From contig JAFASY010000050.1 in NCBI GenBank assembly GCA_019244235.1, positions 1 through 39,527 of the forward strand: 39,527 bases of DNA. Reading direction: 5' to 3'. The first letter of the stretch is position 1; every line of letters begins with the position of its first letter. This stretch comes from Chroococcidiopsidaceae cyanobacterium CP_BM_ER_R8_30. GTDB lineage: Bacteria; Cyanobacteriota; Cyanobacteriia; Cyanobacteriales; Chroococcidiopsidaceae. This document shows positions 1 through 7,609 of this stretch, one piece after another. The notes under the pieces were generated by a model, which saw nothing but the letters and a program-made list of their open reading frames with translations, ran no database searches and was not told the DNA's origin. The translations under genes were made by a program, and so were the position numbers.

Positions 1-105
1 AGCTTGGGCAGTTTTCTCTGCCCACAGCACAAAGTCTGTGTTGTAGAGACTTAGAGGTTGGTGCGCATGATTTAGCGTCAAATCATGCGATATGTCTTCT
101 TTCAC
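1..105 (-). CDS. DUF29 family protein, N-terminal fragment cut by the window edge
   Basis: Reading the minus strand inward from a GTG at 103-105 gives 35 open codons that run off the window. The stretch SLYNTDFVLWAEKTAQ matches the characteristic N-terminus of DUF29 proteins, a small helical family very common in cyanobacteria and without a settled function. A stop lies directly before the GTG; a TTG at 79-81 is an alternative start that would give an N-terminus closer to the family's usual length. It is divergent from argF across about 100 bases. The identification rests on one short motif, so confidence is moderate. Confidence 0.5.
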   Translation of the reverse strand, partial: MKEDISHDLTLNHAHQPLSLYNTDFVLWAEKTAQA

Positions 106-203
106 TCACATTTACATGTAGACGATCCGGTCTATTAGTTTATGATAAGGCTTTAGCCTCGGAGAGTGCCAATGCTTTCTTGGCCATGTTAGGGATTGAC
201 AGC

Positions 204-1124
204 ATGGGAGCTTTGAAGGGACGAGATTTGTTGAGTTTAGCAGACCTCAGTGCAACAGAGGTTCAAGATCTGCTACATTTGGCAGCGCAACTGAAGTCTG
301 GGCAGGTGAATCCAACGTGCAATAAGGTTTTGGGGCTTTTATTTTATAAGGCATCTACCCGAACGCGAGTCAGTTTTTCTGTGGCAATGTACCAACTAGG
401 CGGACAGGTGCTAGATCTCAATCCCGATGTGACTCAAGTCAGTCGTGGGGAACCAGTGGCTGATACGGCGAGGGTTTTAGATCGGTATCTGGATATTTTG
501 GCGATTCGGACGTTTGAACAGCAGCAATTGGAAACCTTTGCCCGCTATGCCAAGATTCCTGTCATCAACGCTCTAAGCGATCTAGAGCATCCCTGTCAGG
601 TACTAGCAGATTTGCTGACCATTCAAGAGTGCTTCGGCACACTTTCTGGGTTGACGTTAACTTATTTGGGTGATGGGAATAATGTTGCTCACTCGCTGCT
701 ATTAGGATGTGCGCTAGTGGGAATGAATATCAGAATTGCTACACCCCCCGGCTTTGAGCCCAGTGCAGCAATTGTGGAGCGAACCCGATCTATTGCTCTT
801 CATAAGACAGAAATCACGTTGACTCAAGATCCCAAAGCAGCAGCCCAAGGAGCTTCTGTTCTTTACACTGATGTTTGGGCAAGTATGGGGCAAGAAACAC
901 TAGCTAATTCCCGCATTCCAGTGTTCCAACCCTATCAGATTAATGAGCAGTTGTTGGGCGTTGCTGCTCCGGGAGCAATCGTTTTGCACTGCTTACCTGC
1001 TCATCGTGGTGAAGAAATTACCGAGGCGGTGATAGAAGGCTCCCAGTCGCGGGTGTGGGATCAGGCGGAAAATCGACTACATGCTCAAAAAGCTTTACTA
1101 GCGAGTTTGTTAGGAATAGATTAA
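204..1124 (+). CDS. argF: ornithine carbamoyltransferase
   Basis: This enzyme transfers the carbamoyl group of carbamoyl phosphate to ornithine, giving citrulline in cytosolic arginine biosynthesis. The carbamoyl-phosphate motif STRTRVSF, the HPCQVLADLLT motif and the ornithine-loop motif HCLPAHRGEE are all present and in order. I start at the ATG at 204: AGGGA lies 8 bases upstream, and the resulting N-terminus (MGALKGRDLLSLADLS) fits cyanobacterial homologues. The frame stays open upstream to a TTG at 180 and an ATG at 186, so 314 or 312 residues are possible against the 306 chosen. It stands alone rather than in an arg operon and is followed by lexA. Confidence 0.95.
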   Translation: MGALKGRDLLSLADLSATEVQDLLHLAAQLKSGQVNPTCNKVLGLLFYKASTRTRVSFSVAMYQLGGQVLDLNPDVTQVSRGEPVADTARVLDRYLDILAIRTFEQQQLETFARYAKIPVINALSDLEHPCQVLADLLTIQECFGTLSGLTLTYLGDGNNVAHSLLLGCALVGMNIRIATPPGFEPSAAIVERTRSIALHKTEITLTQDPKAAAQGASVLYTDVWASMGQETLANSRIPVFQPYQINEQLLGVAAPGAIVLHCLPAHRGEEITEAVIEGSQSRVWDQAENRLHAQKALLASLLGID

Positions 1125-1158
1125 TTCGCAAAGAGGGTGGTGTAAGAGACAATTTTGT

Positions 1159-1172
1159 AGTACGAATGTTCT
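1159..1172. promoter_or_regulatory. LexA box upstream of lexA
   Basis: AGTACGAATGTTCT matches every position of the cyanobacterial LexA-box consensus RGTACNNNDGTWCB that I recall from work on Anabaena LexA. It ends 33 bases before the lexA start codon, where a promoter-overlapping operator is expected. Autorepression of lexA is the natural reading. No other copy of the motif was seen in the window, though I did not scan exhaustively. Confidence 0.75.
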
Positions 1173-1205
1173 ATGGATATTTGTGTAGTCACTCCCTAGA
1201 ACTTT

Positions 1206-1814
1206 ATGGAATCTCTAACTGAAGCCCAGCAAAAACTTTATGATTGGTTAGCCGAATACATTCAGCAACACCAGCATTCTCCTTCGATTCGCCAGATGAT
1301 GCAGGCAATGAACTTGAGATCGCCAGCCCCAATTCAGAGTCGTCTGGACCATTTACGCAACAAGGGCTACATTGAATGGACGGAAGGTAAAGCACGGACA
1401 ATTCGGATTCTGCGCTCACCAAGGCAAGGAGTCCCAGTTTTGGGGGCGATCGCAGCTGGCGGTTTACTCGAACCATTCACTGATGCAGTAGAACAGCTAG
1501 ACTTTTCTAGTTTGTTTTTGCCACCCCAAACTTTTGCTCTGCGGGTGATGGGGGATAGCATGATTGAAGACTTGATTGCGGAAGGCGATGTCGTTATTAT
1601 GCGTCCCGTGCCAGAACCCACTCATTTAAAAAACGGCACTATAGTAGCGGCAAGAGTGGAAGGACATGGTACGACTTTGAAGCGTTTCTACCGGAAAGGA
1701 GATCGTGTCACACTCAAACCAGCTAATTCTAAGTACAACCCAATTGAGGTTTCTGCTGTCCAAGTGCAGGTACAGGGCGCTCTGATTGGTGTCTGGCGTG
1801 AATACGAGCGCTAA
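1206..1814 (+). CDS. lexA: LexA repressor (S24 family)
   Basis: This 202-residue transcriptional repressor has an N-terminal winged helix-turn-helix (about 1-70) and a C-terminal self-cleaving S24 peptidase domain. The cleavage site Ala84-Gly85 (AIAAGG), the catalytic serine Ser118 in VMGDSMI and the lysine Lys159 in TTLKRFYR are all present, so the protein should be cleavable. That matters because some cyanobacterial LexA proteins, such as that of Synechocystis 6803, are reported to lack these residues and to control other processes. Together with the operator upstream it suggests a classical DNA-damage response. The ATG at 1206 is the only reasonable start and gives the family's usual length. 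Confidence 0.95.
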   Translation: MESLTEAQQKLYDWLAEYIQQHQHSPSIRQMMQAMNLRSPAPIQSRLDHLRNKGYIEWTEGKARTIRILRSPRQGVPVLGAIAAGGLLEPFTDAVEQLDFSSLFLPPQTFALRVMGDSMIEDLIAEGDVVIMRPVPEPTHLKNGTIVAARVEGHGTTLKRFYRKGDRVTLKPANSKYNPIEVSAVQVQVQGALIGVWREYER

Positions 1815-1901
1815 ATCTATGTATTTTATAATACCTAGTTTTTAGAGAGGAAATTACGTTGCACTAGTGATTATGGGCTTAGGGTGGCCGTTTAGCTTGA
1901 G

Positions 1902-1959
1902 CTATCAGTAGTAGACTATAAACAGTAACAAATTGTTTTATACGTCTACTTACTGATAG
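1902..1959. repeat. long inverted repeat upstream of the Dnd-type operon
   Basis: The arms, starting with CTATCAGTAGTAGAC and ending with GTCTACTTACTGATAG, are complementary over about 15 pairs with one bulged base. A second imperfect inverted repeat (ATAAACA against TGTTTTAT) lies inside the loop, so the 58 bases can form one extended hairpin. No T-run follows, which argues against a plain terminator. It lies 67 bases before the helicase start and could be an operator, an attenuator or a small mobile-element relic. Confidence 0.6.
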
Positions 1960-2025
1960 TTGTGGTATTATTAATATCACAGGCTTAACAAGGGGGTGAG
2001 GCAGCTGCTACAAGGATGCCCTAGA

Positions 2026-3372
2026 ATGCCGTCATTTATTCAGCTACGGCAGTATCAGCAACAAGCAGTCGCAAGCTGGTTTGCTAACAATGGCAGAGGT
2101 ACGCTGAAAATGGCTACGGGTAGCGGCAAGACGATTACAGCACTAGCAATAGCGACGGAACTTTATCAAAAAATTGGCTTGCAGACTATGTTGGTTGTCT
2201 GTCCATACCGACATCTAGTCACCCAATGGGCGCGAGAGTGCCAAAAGTTTAGCTTGGAGCCAATCCTAGCTTTTGAAAATGCCCGTACCTGGCAGAGCCA
2301 ACTCTCCTTTGGGCTATACAACATCTGTTCTGGCAACCAGTTATTTCTCACGATCATCACCACAAACTCCACCCTAATTGGAGACAGCTTGCAGTCTCAG
2401 TTGCGCTATTTACCAGACAAAACATTGATTGTGGGAGATGAAGCCCACAACCTCGGAGCACCACGCCTAGAGCAGAGTTTGCCCCGCCGCGTAGGGTTGC
2501 GCCTTGCCCTATCAGCGACTCCTGAAAGATACTTCGACGATCGGGGTACAAAATCCCTATTTGATTACTTTGGTCCTGTTCTGCAGCCAGAATTCACCTT
2601 GGGAGACGCTATTCGTCAAGGGGCATTGGTACGCTATCTCTACTACCCCATCCTAGTAGACTTGACCGAATCAGAAAGCCGTAAGTATGCCAAGCTAACC
2701 AGAAAAATTGGATGGGCACTGATGGACGGAGAAGATGTTGAGGATAGTGAAGCCCTAACACCCTTGTTAATGCAACGAGCTAGATTGATCGGGGCAGCAG
2801 CCAATAAGTTAGAAGCTTTGCGATCACTCATGGTGGGGCGGCTCGGTACTGCTCACACCCTTTTTTATTGTGGAGACGGCACACCAGAAACATCACAGAC
2901 TGAGGAGGGTAGCCATCAGTTAGCAGCTGTCGCCAGGATATTGGGGGCTGAGCTGGGTTATCGAGTCAATACTTACACAGCCCAAACACCCTTAACAGAG
3001 CGAGAGGAGATACGGCGTCAATTTGAAGCTGGTGAATTACAGGGTTTAGTTGCTATTCGCTGTTTAGACGAAGGCGTAGACATCCCAGCAATTCAAACAG
3101 CAGTGATTCTTGCCAGTAGCAGCAATCCACGTCAGTTCATCCAGCGTCGCGGACGAATTTTGCGTCCTTACCCTGGCAAGCAACGCGCTACCCTATTTGA
3201 CATGATTGTCGTGCCTCCAGAACTCGATCGAGAAACGTGGGAAGTTGAGCGTAATTTGTTACGAAAAGAGTTAAGGCGGTTTGTGGAGTTTGCTGACTTA
3301 GCTGATAATGCCGGGGCTGCCAGGAAAAAACTGTTAAAGCTACAGAAGCAATATGGATTAATGGATTTATAA
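2026..3372 (+). CDS. DEAH-box helicase, probable Dnd phosphorothioation-linked restriction protein
   Basis: This is a superfamily 2 helicase of 448 residues. Motif I is ATGSGKT (about 30-36), motif II is DEAH (about 138-141), motif III is SAT (about 163-165), and the C-terminal motif VI region contains QRRGRILRP. Its size, its position directly before a DndD-like gene and the Dnd-associated gene behind it fit the family annotated as DNA phosphorothioation system restriction enzyme (dnd_restrict_1 type). I infer that role from context; motifs alone show only a DNA-dependent ATPase of the type found in restriction systems. I start at ATG 2026, which has AAGGA nine bases upstream; the frame is open to a GTG at 1996, giving 458 residues. 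No nuclease domain is visible. Confidence 0.75.
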   Translation: MPSFIQLRQYQQQAVASWFANNGRGTLKMATGSGKTITALAIATELYQKIGLQTMLVVCPYRHLVTQWARECQKFSLEPILAFENARTWQSQLSFGLYNICSGNQLFLTIITTNSTLIGDSLQSQLRYLPDKTLIVGDEAHNLGAPRLEQSLPRRVGLRLALSATPERYFDDRGTKSLFDYFGPVLQPEFTLGDAIRQGALVRYLYYPILVDLTESESRKYAKLTRKIGWALMDGEDVEDSEALTPLLMQRARLIGAAANKLEALRSLMVGRLGTAHTLFYCGDGTPETSQTEEGSHQLAAVARILGAELGYRVNTYTAQTPLTEREEIRRQFEAGELQGLVAIRCLDEGVDIPAIQTAVILASSSNPRQFIQRRGRILRPYPGKQRATLFDMIVVPPELDRETWEVERNLLRKELRRFVEFADLADNAGAARKKLLKLQKQYGLMDL

Positions 3373-3374
3373 GG

Positions 3375-3548
3375 ATGAATCAGCAATTAACTCTAAAAGA
3401 AGTACAAGAGCCGATCACAACCGCTCCAGCTGAAGTTAGGCAAATCATTGAGCGAGTATTACAAGCAGAAAGAGATAAGCTCTACATGAAAAATCCTAAG
3501 AATATTAACGATGATATTTTGAAAATTGTGAAGGAAGCTGTGCCATGA
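3375..3548 (+). CDS. 57-residue protein between helicase and dndD
   Basis: An ATG two bases after the helicase stop (the AAGG before it serves as ribosome site) opens 57 codons. They end in a TGA that overlaps the dndD ATG by the 4-base ATGA arrangement. The product is charged and predicted helical (MNQQLTLKEVQEPITTAP at the start, DDILKIVKEAVP at the end) with no motif I recognise. Tight packing on both sides argues that it is translated and coupled to dndD. It is about half the length of DndE and I see no DndE signature in it. It may be a small Dnd-specific subunit. Confidence 0.7.
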   Translation: MNQQLTLKEVQEPITTAPAEVRQIIERVLQAERDKLYMKNPKNINDDILKIVKEAVP

Positions 3549-5614
3549 AACTATTATCAATTAGACTCTGTAATTTTCGGCAGTTTTATGGCAAAACACC
3601 AGAGATTTTTTTAGCGCATAGAGAGCGTAATACCACAATTATTCATGGCAATAATGGTTCTGGAAAAACAACTATACTAAATGCGTTTACTTGGGTACTG
3701 TACGAAAAATTTAGCGCTGCTTTTGCTTCAGTTGACAAGTTGGTAAACAAACGGGCGATCGCCGAAGTGGCACCAGGAGAACCAGTAGAATGCTGGGTAG
3801 AAATTGGATTTGAACATGATAGCAAAAAATACAAAGCTAAGCGTCTGTGCCGTGCTTATAAAGGTGACACTATTGGCATTGAGCATAGCAAAAGTGAACT
3901 GTATCTACAAGTAGCAGGTGATGATGGTTGTTGGCTACTGCCACAACAACACCCTGATGACATAATTGGAAGAATTTTACCAGCAAGTTTGCATCAGTAT
4001 TTTTTTTTCGATGGGGAACGGATCGAACAGATTTTTCGTGATGACAAGAAGTCTGAAATTGCTGAAGCTACTAAAGACTTATTAGGATTAAAAGTTTTAG
4101 ATCGCTCTATTGAACACTTGAAGAATGCAAAAAGAACTTTAGAAGAAGAGCTAGCAGCAATTGGAGATACTGAGACCAGAAATCTACTACGGGAAAAGGA
4201 AAATACTGAGCAACGAAGTGAGGCTTTATCGAAGCGCCAGAGTGAAATAGATAAGGAGCTAGAAAACCAGAATGATTTAAAAAGAGAAATTAGCGGGCTT
4301 TTACTTAAACTAGGGGGTGCTGAAGAGTTACAACAATTAAGGGACAGGCTTGAAGCTGAGGCAGTATCAATCAGAAGCCAATTACAACAGACTAAAAATG
4401 TACGCAATCGAGTAATTTCAACGCGAGGCTATACAGTTTTTTTATTAGAGATAACTGCTGGATTTCGGGTGATTGTGAATGACTTACGCTCCAAAGGAGA
4501 GTTGCCGACTGGAATTAAACGGACCTTTGTTAAAGAGTTACTGGAACGGGAACGTTGTATATGTGGAACTGAACTGACGAATGGCTCACACCCTCATGCA
4601 TTAGTGCAAGAATGGATGGAGAGATCCGGAACACCAGATGTCGAGGAGACAGCTATTCGCATGGAGTCACAGATAAATGAAATCGATCAGCAGGCTACAG
4701 AATTTTGGCAGGAGGTTGACCAACAGCAAGAGAAAATTAACAAAGATAGAATTGAACTTTCCCGGATTGAAACACAGTTAGATGATATCAAGAAAAAATT
4801 GCTAACTTATCCAGATGAAAATATTAGTAATTTACAAAAGCGCTTAGATGGAATTGAAGAAAGAATTCGAGAACTAATTTTAGAAAAAGGAGCAAACAAG
4901 CAAAAAATTGAGACGCTAAAGACAGAAATTGAGGCGAAAGCGAAGCAAATTGCCAAGTACAGAATGAAAGAAGATAAGCAAGCCATTGCTCAGCGCCGCA
5001 TTACCGCAACTCAGGATGCGATTGAGCGGTTAACAGAAGTTAGAACTGGTCTAGATCAGCAATTTCGCTTGCAGCTAGAAAAGCGAGTGCAGGAGATATT
5101 CAGCCAAATTTCCTTCACTCCTTATATACCTAACCTCAGTGAGAAGTATGAATTAACCTTGTTAGACGTAGTATCAGGAGAATTAGCACCAGTTGCAGCT
5201 TCTACTGGCGAAAATCAAATTCTCAGTCTTTCATTTATCGGTGGCATTATTGACAGAGTACGCGAATGGAGTCAAAAAAACGCACTCATGGGACCAGATA
5301 GTAGCACGTTACCCGTTGTCATGGATTCTCCTTTCGGGAGTCTAGACGAAATTTATCGGCGGCAAATTGCTAAAACAATTCCCAAATTAGCCAATCAACT
5401 GGTGGTGTTAGTCACTAAAACTCAGTGGCGCGGAGAAGTAGCGCAAGAGATGGCAACTCATATTGGTAAAGAATATGTTTTATCTTATAACTCTCCGAAG
5501 CCAAACTGTGAAGTAGATGTTATTGAGTTGGGAAGCGAGTTCTATCCATTAGTAAGGCAGAGTTCTAGCGAATTTGAATATACTGAGATTATAGAGGTAC
5601 GTCGAGATGGCTGA
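3545..5614 (+). CDS. dndD: DndD-like SMC/Rad50-type ATPase
   Basis: DndD is the ATPase of the DNA phosphorothioation machinery; it binds DNA and partners DndC and DndE. This 689-residue protein has Walker A GNNGSGKT (35-42), the FFFDGERI element typical of DndD (153-160), two long coiled-coil arms (about 185-290 and 370-500), and a Rad50-like zinc-hook cysteine pair CICG at 338-341. The ABC signature-like STGENQ follows at 553-558, then Walker B with LPVVMDSPFGSLDE (589-602). The start overlaps the previous stop (ATGA) and the end overlaps the next gene by 8 bases. The gene looks more A+T-rich than its neighbours, as expected for a transferred island. A related defence ATPase outside Dnd is the main alternative. 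Confidence 0.8.
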   Translation: MKLLSIRLCNFRQFYGKTPEIFLAHRERNTTIIHGNNGSGKTTILNAFTWVLYEKFSAAFASVDKLVNKRAIAEVAPGEPVECWVEIGFEHDSKKYKAKRLCRAYKGDTIGIEHSKSELYLQVAGDDGCWLLPQQHPDDIIGRILPASLHQYFFFDGERIEQIFRDDKKSEIAEATKDLLGLKVLDRSIEHLKNAKRTLEEELAAIGDTETRNLLREKENTEQRSEALSKRQSEIDKELENQNDLKREISGLLLKLGGAEELQQLRDRLEAEAVSIRSQLQQTKNVRNRVISTRGYTVFLLEITAGFRVIVNDLRSKGELPTGIKRTFVKELLERERCICGTELTNGSHPHALVQEWMERSGTPDVEETAIRMESQINEIDQQATEFWQEVDQQQEKINKDRIELSRIETQLDDIKKKLLTYPDENISNLQKRLDGIEERIRELILEKGANKQKIETLKTEIEAKAKQIAKYRMKEDKQAIAQRRITATQDAIERLTEVRTGLDQQFRLQLEKRVQEIFSQISFTPYIPNLSEKYELTLLDVVSGELAPVAASTGENQILSLSFIGGIIDRVREWSQKNALMGPDSSTLPVVMDSPFGSLDEIYRRQIAKTIPKLANQLVVLVTKTQWRGEVAQEMATHIGKEYVLSYNSPKPNCEVDVIELGSEFYPLVRQSSSEFEYTEIIEVRRDG

Positions 5615-6071
5615 AAAAAGGATTAAGATTGCTAAAGACAAGACCAAGCTGGTAAGAGACTTAAAAGCAGCAGATGATACAACAGGACCTTTCCAAACTT
5701 TTGTAGATATTATGGTATTCGCAGCAGCATTGGGGGCAAAGCGGAAAAAACGAGTCCCCTTAGTGGAATTTGCCAAAGATTTAGATCCTATCCGTCGAGA
5801 TTATTTTGATAATCATAAATGCGACTTAGTCATAAATTTATTAGCTATTTCTGAAACTCAAGACCAGAAAATTTTGGCTCAGGATGAAGAATCTGATGAA
5901 CAACGCATTACAATATTTGAAGAGTATGCTAATGGCGGACTTGAAATATTACAAGATGAACTGCGTGGAGCAGTGGAATATTCTGAGCAAATTCTACTAA
6001 TGATGACATCTGAGCGTCTGAGGCAAGATGAGCCAGAAGATGATTTCGATCTCAGCAGATTCCTGTCTTAA
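5607..6071 (+). CDS. DNA phosphorothioation-associated protein 4
   Basis: This 154-residue, acidic, mostly helical protein overlaps the end of dndD by 8 bases. Its sequence (KDKTKLVRDLK near the start, a central FVDIMVFAAALGAKRKKRVP, a Glu/Asp-rich tail) fits the family annotated as dnd_assoc_4. That family is found by co-occurrence with Dnd clusters and has no assigned biochemical activity. The overlap indicates translational coupling with DndD. No catalytic motif is visible. It closes the island; a 51-base gap with no terminator that I can see leads to por. Confidence 0.75.
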   Translation: MAEKRIKIAKDKTKLVRDLKAADDTTGPFQTFVDIMVFAAALGAKRKKRVPLVEFAKDLDPIRRDYFDNHKCDLVINLLAISETQDQKILAQDEESDEQRITIFEEYANGGLEILQDELRGAVEYSEQILLMMTSERLRQDEPEDDFDLSRFLS

Positions 6072-6092
6072 TTAGCTATCTATACGTTTTAA

Positions 6093-7085
<993 letters not shown>

Positions 7086-7088
7086 TGC

Positions 7089-7334
7089 TTAATAGCTCTC
7101 TCTTGAGAGCTTATCGATTTCGCTAGTAGGGGGATTGAGGGTGGTAGGGGCAACTGAACGAGATTTTTGCTGAATTTGCTCTATCATGCTCGGATCGTAA
7201 ACTAGCCATGATAACCAGGGCCACAAGATAATGAACGACCACACCCCTATCCAGAAAAAGTTAACCTTTTTTCGGCTTACTAAGATTGAGCTGTATCTAT
7301 ACCTATAGCCTTTAGCAAAATTTTGTCTCGTCAT
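7089..7334 (-). CDS. small predicted single-pass membrane protein
   Basis: This 81-codon reading frame is convergent with por, its stop lying 3 bases past the por stop. Residues about 24-47 form a Trp-rich hydrophobic segment (FFWIGVWSFIILWPWLSWLV) that would span the membrane, preceded by a basic N-terminus (RYRYSSILVSRKK), so an N-in orientation is likely. The C-terminal third is polar. I do not recognise the family. No strong ribosome site is visible before the ATG, and the frame could be fortuitous; the length, the topology and the lack of any other use for this DNA favour a real gene weakly. Confidence 0.4.
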   Translation of the reverse strand: MTRQNFAKGYRYRYSSILVSRKKVNFFWIGVWSFIILWPWLSWLVYDPSMIEQIQQKSRSVAPTTLNPPTSEIDKLSRESY

Positions 7335-7497
7335 TAACGCCTACTATTATGCCTACTATTCCAATCCTCGCATACGGGTCTCTCTTCAGGGTACCCTATG
7401 TTACATAATTTATTTAATTCGTATTATTTTATACTTTTAATTGATCTACATCCCAGTGGTTATATAACTCAAAGGTCAGCACGCCAGTTCGACGCCA

Positions 7498-7609
7498 CTT
7501 GCTACAACGGGGGGAACCCCCAAGAGCGCAGTGGCTCCTCAAGTCGGGCGCACTTCGTTGGCGATCCCTGCCCACGCGACTGGCTCCGGAGAAAGCTCTG
7601 GCTGCAAGC
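7498..7609. repeat. probable interspersed cyanobacterial repeat behind the STAND gene
   Basis: This G+C-rich block contrasts with the A+T-rich bases before it and contains the near-palindromic core ACGGGGGGAACCCCC. Runs such as GTGGCTCCTCAAGTCGGG resemble dispersed intergenic repeats I know from Nostoc-like and Chroococcidiopsis-like genomes. It abuts the stop codon of the WD40 gene and may serve as its transcription end. Only one copy is visible here, so repeat status is inferred from resemblance. The rest of 7335-7497 is A+T-rich with nothing I can name. Confidence 0.4.

Noticed and set aside
71-92. String TTTAGCGTCAAAT.ATGCGA shared with 16142-16159
   Set aside because: Both copies lie in different coding contexts (DUF29 start; frameshifted gene) and the match ends at about 18 bases, so coincidence is likely.
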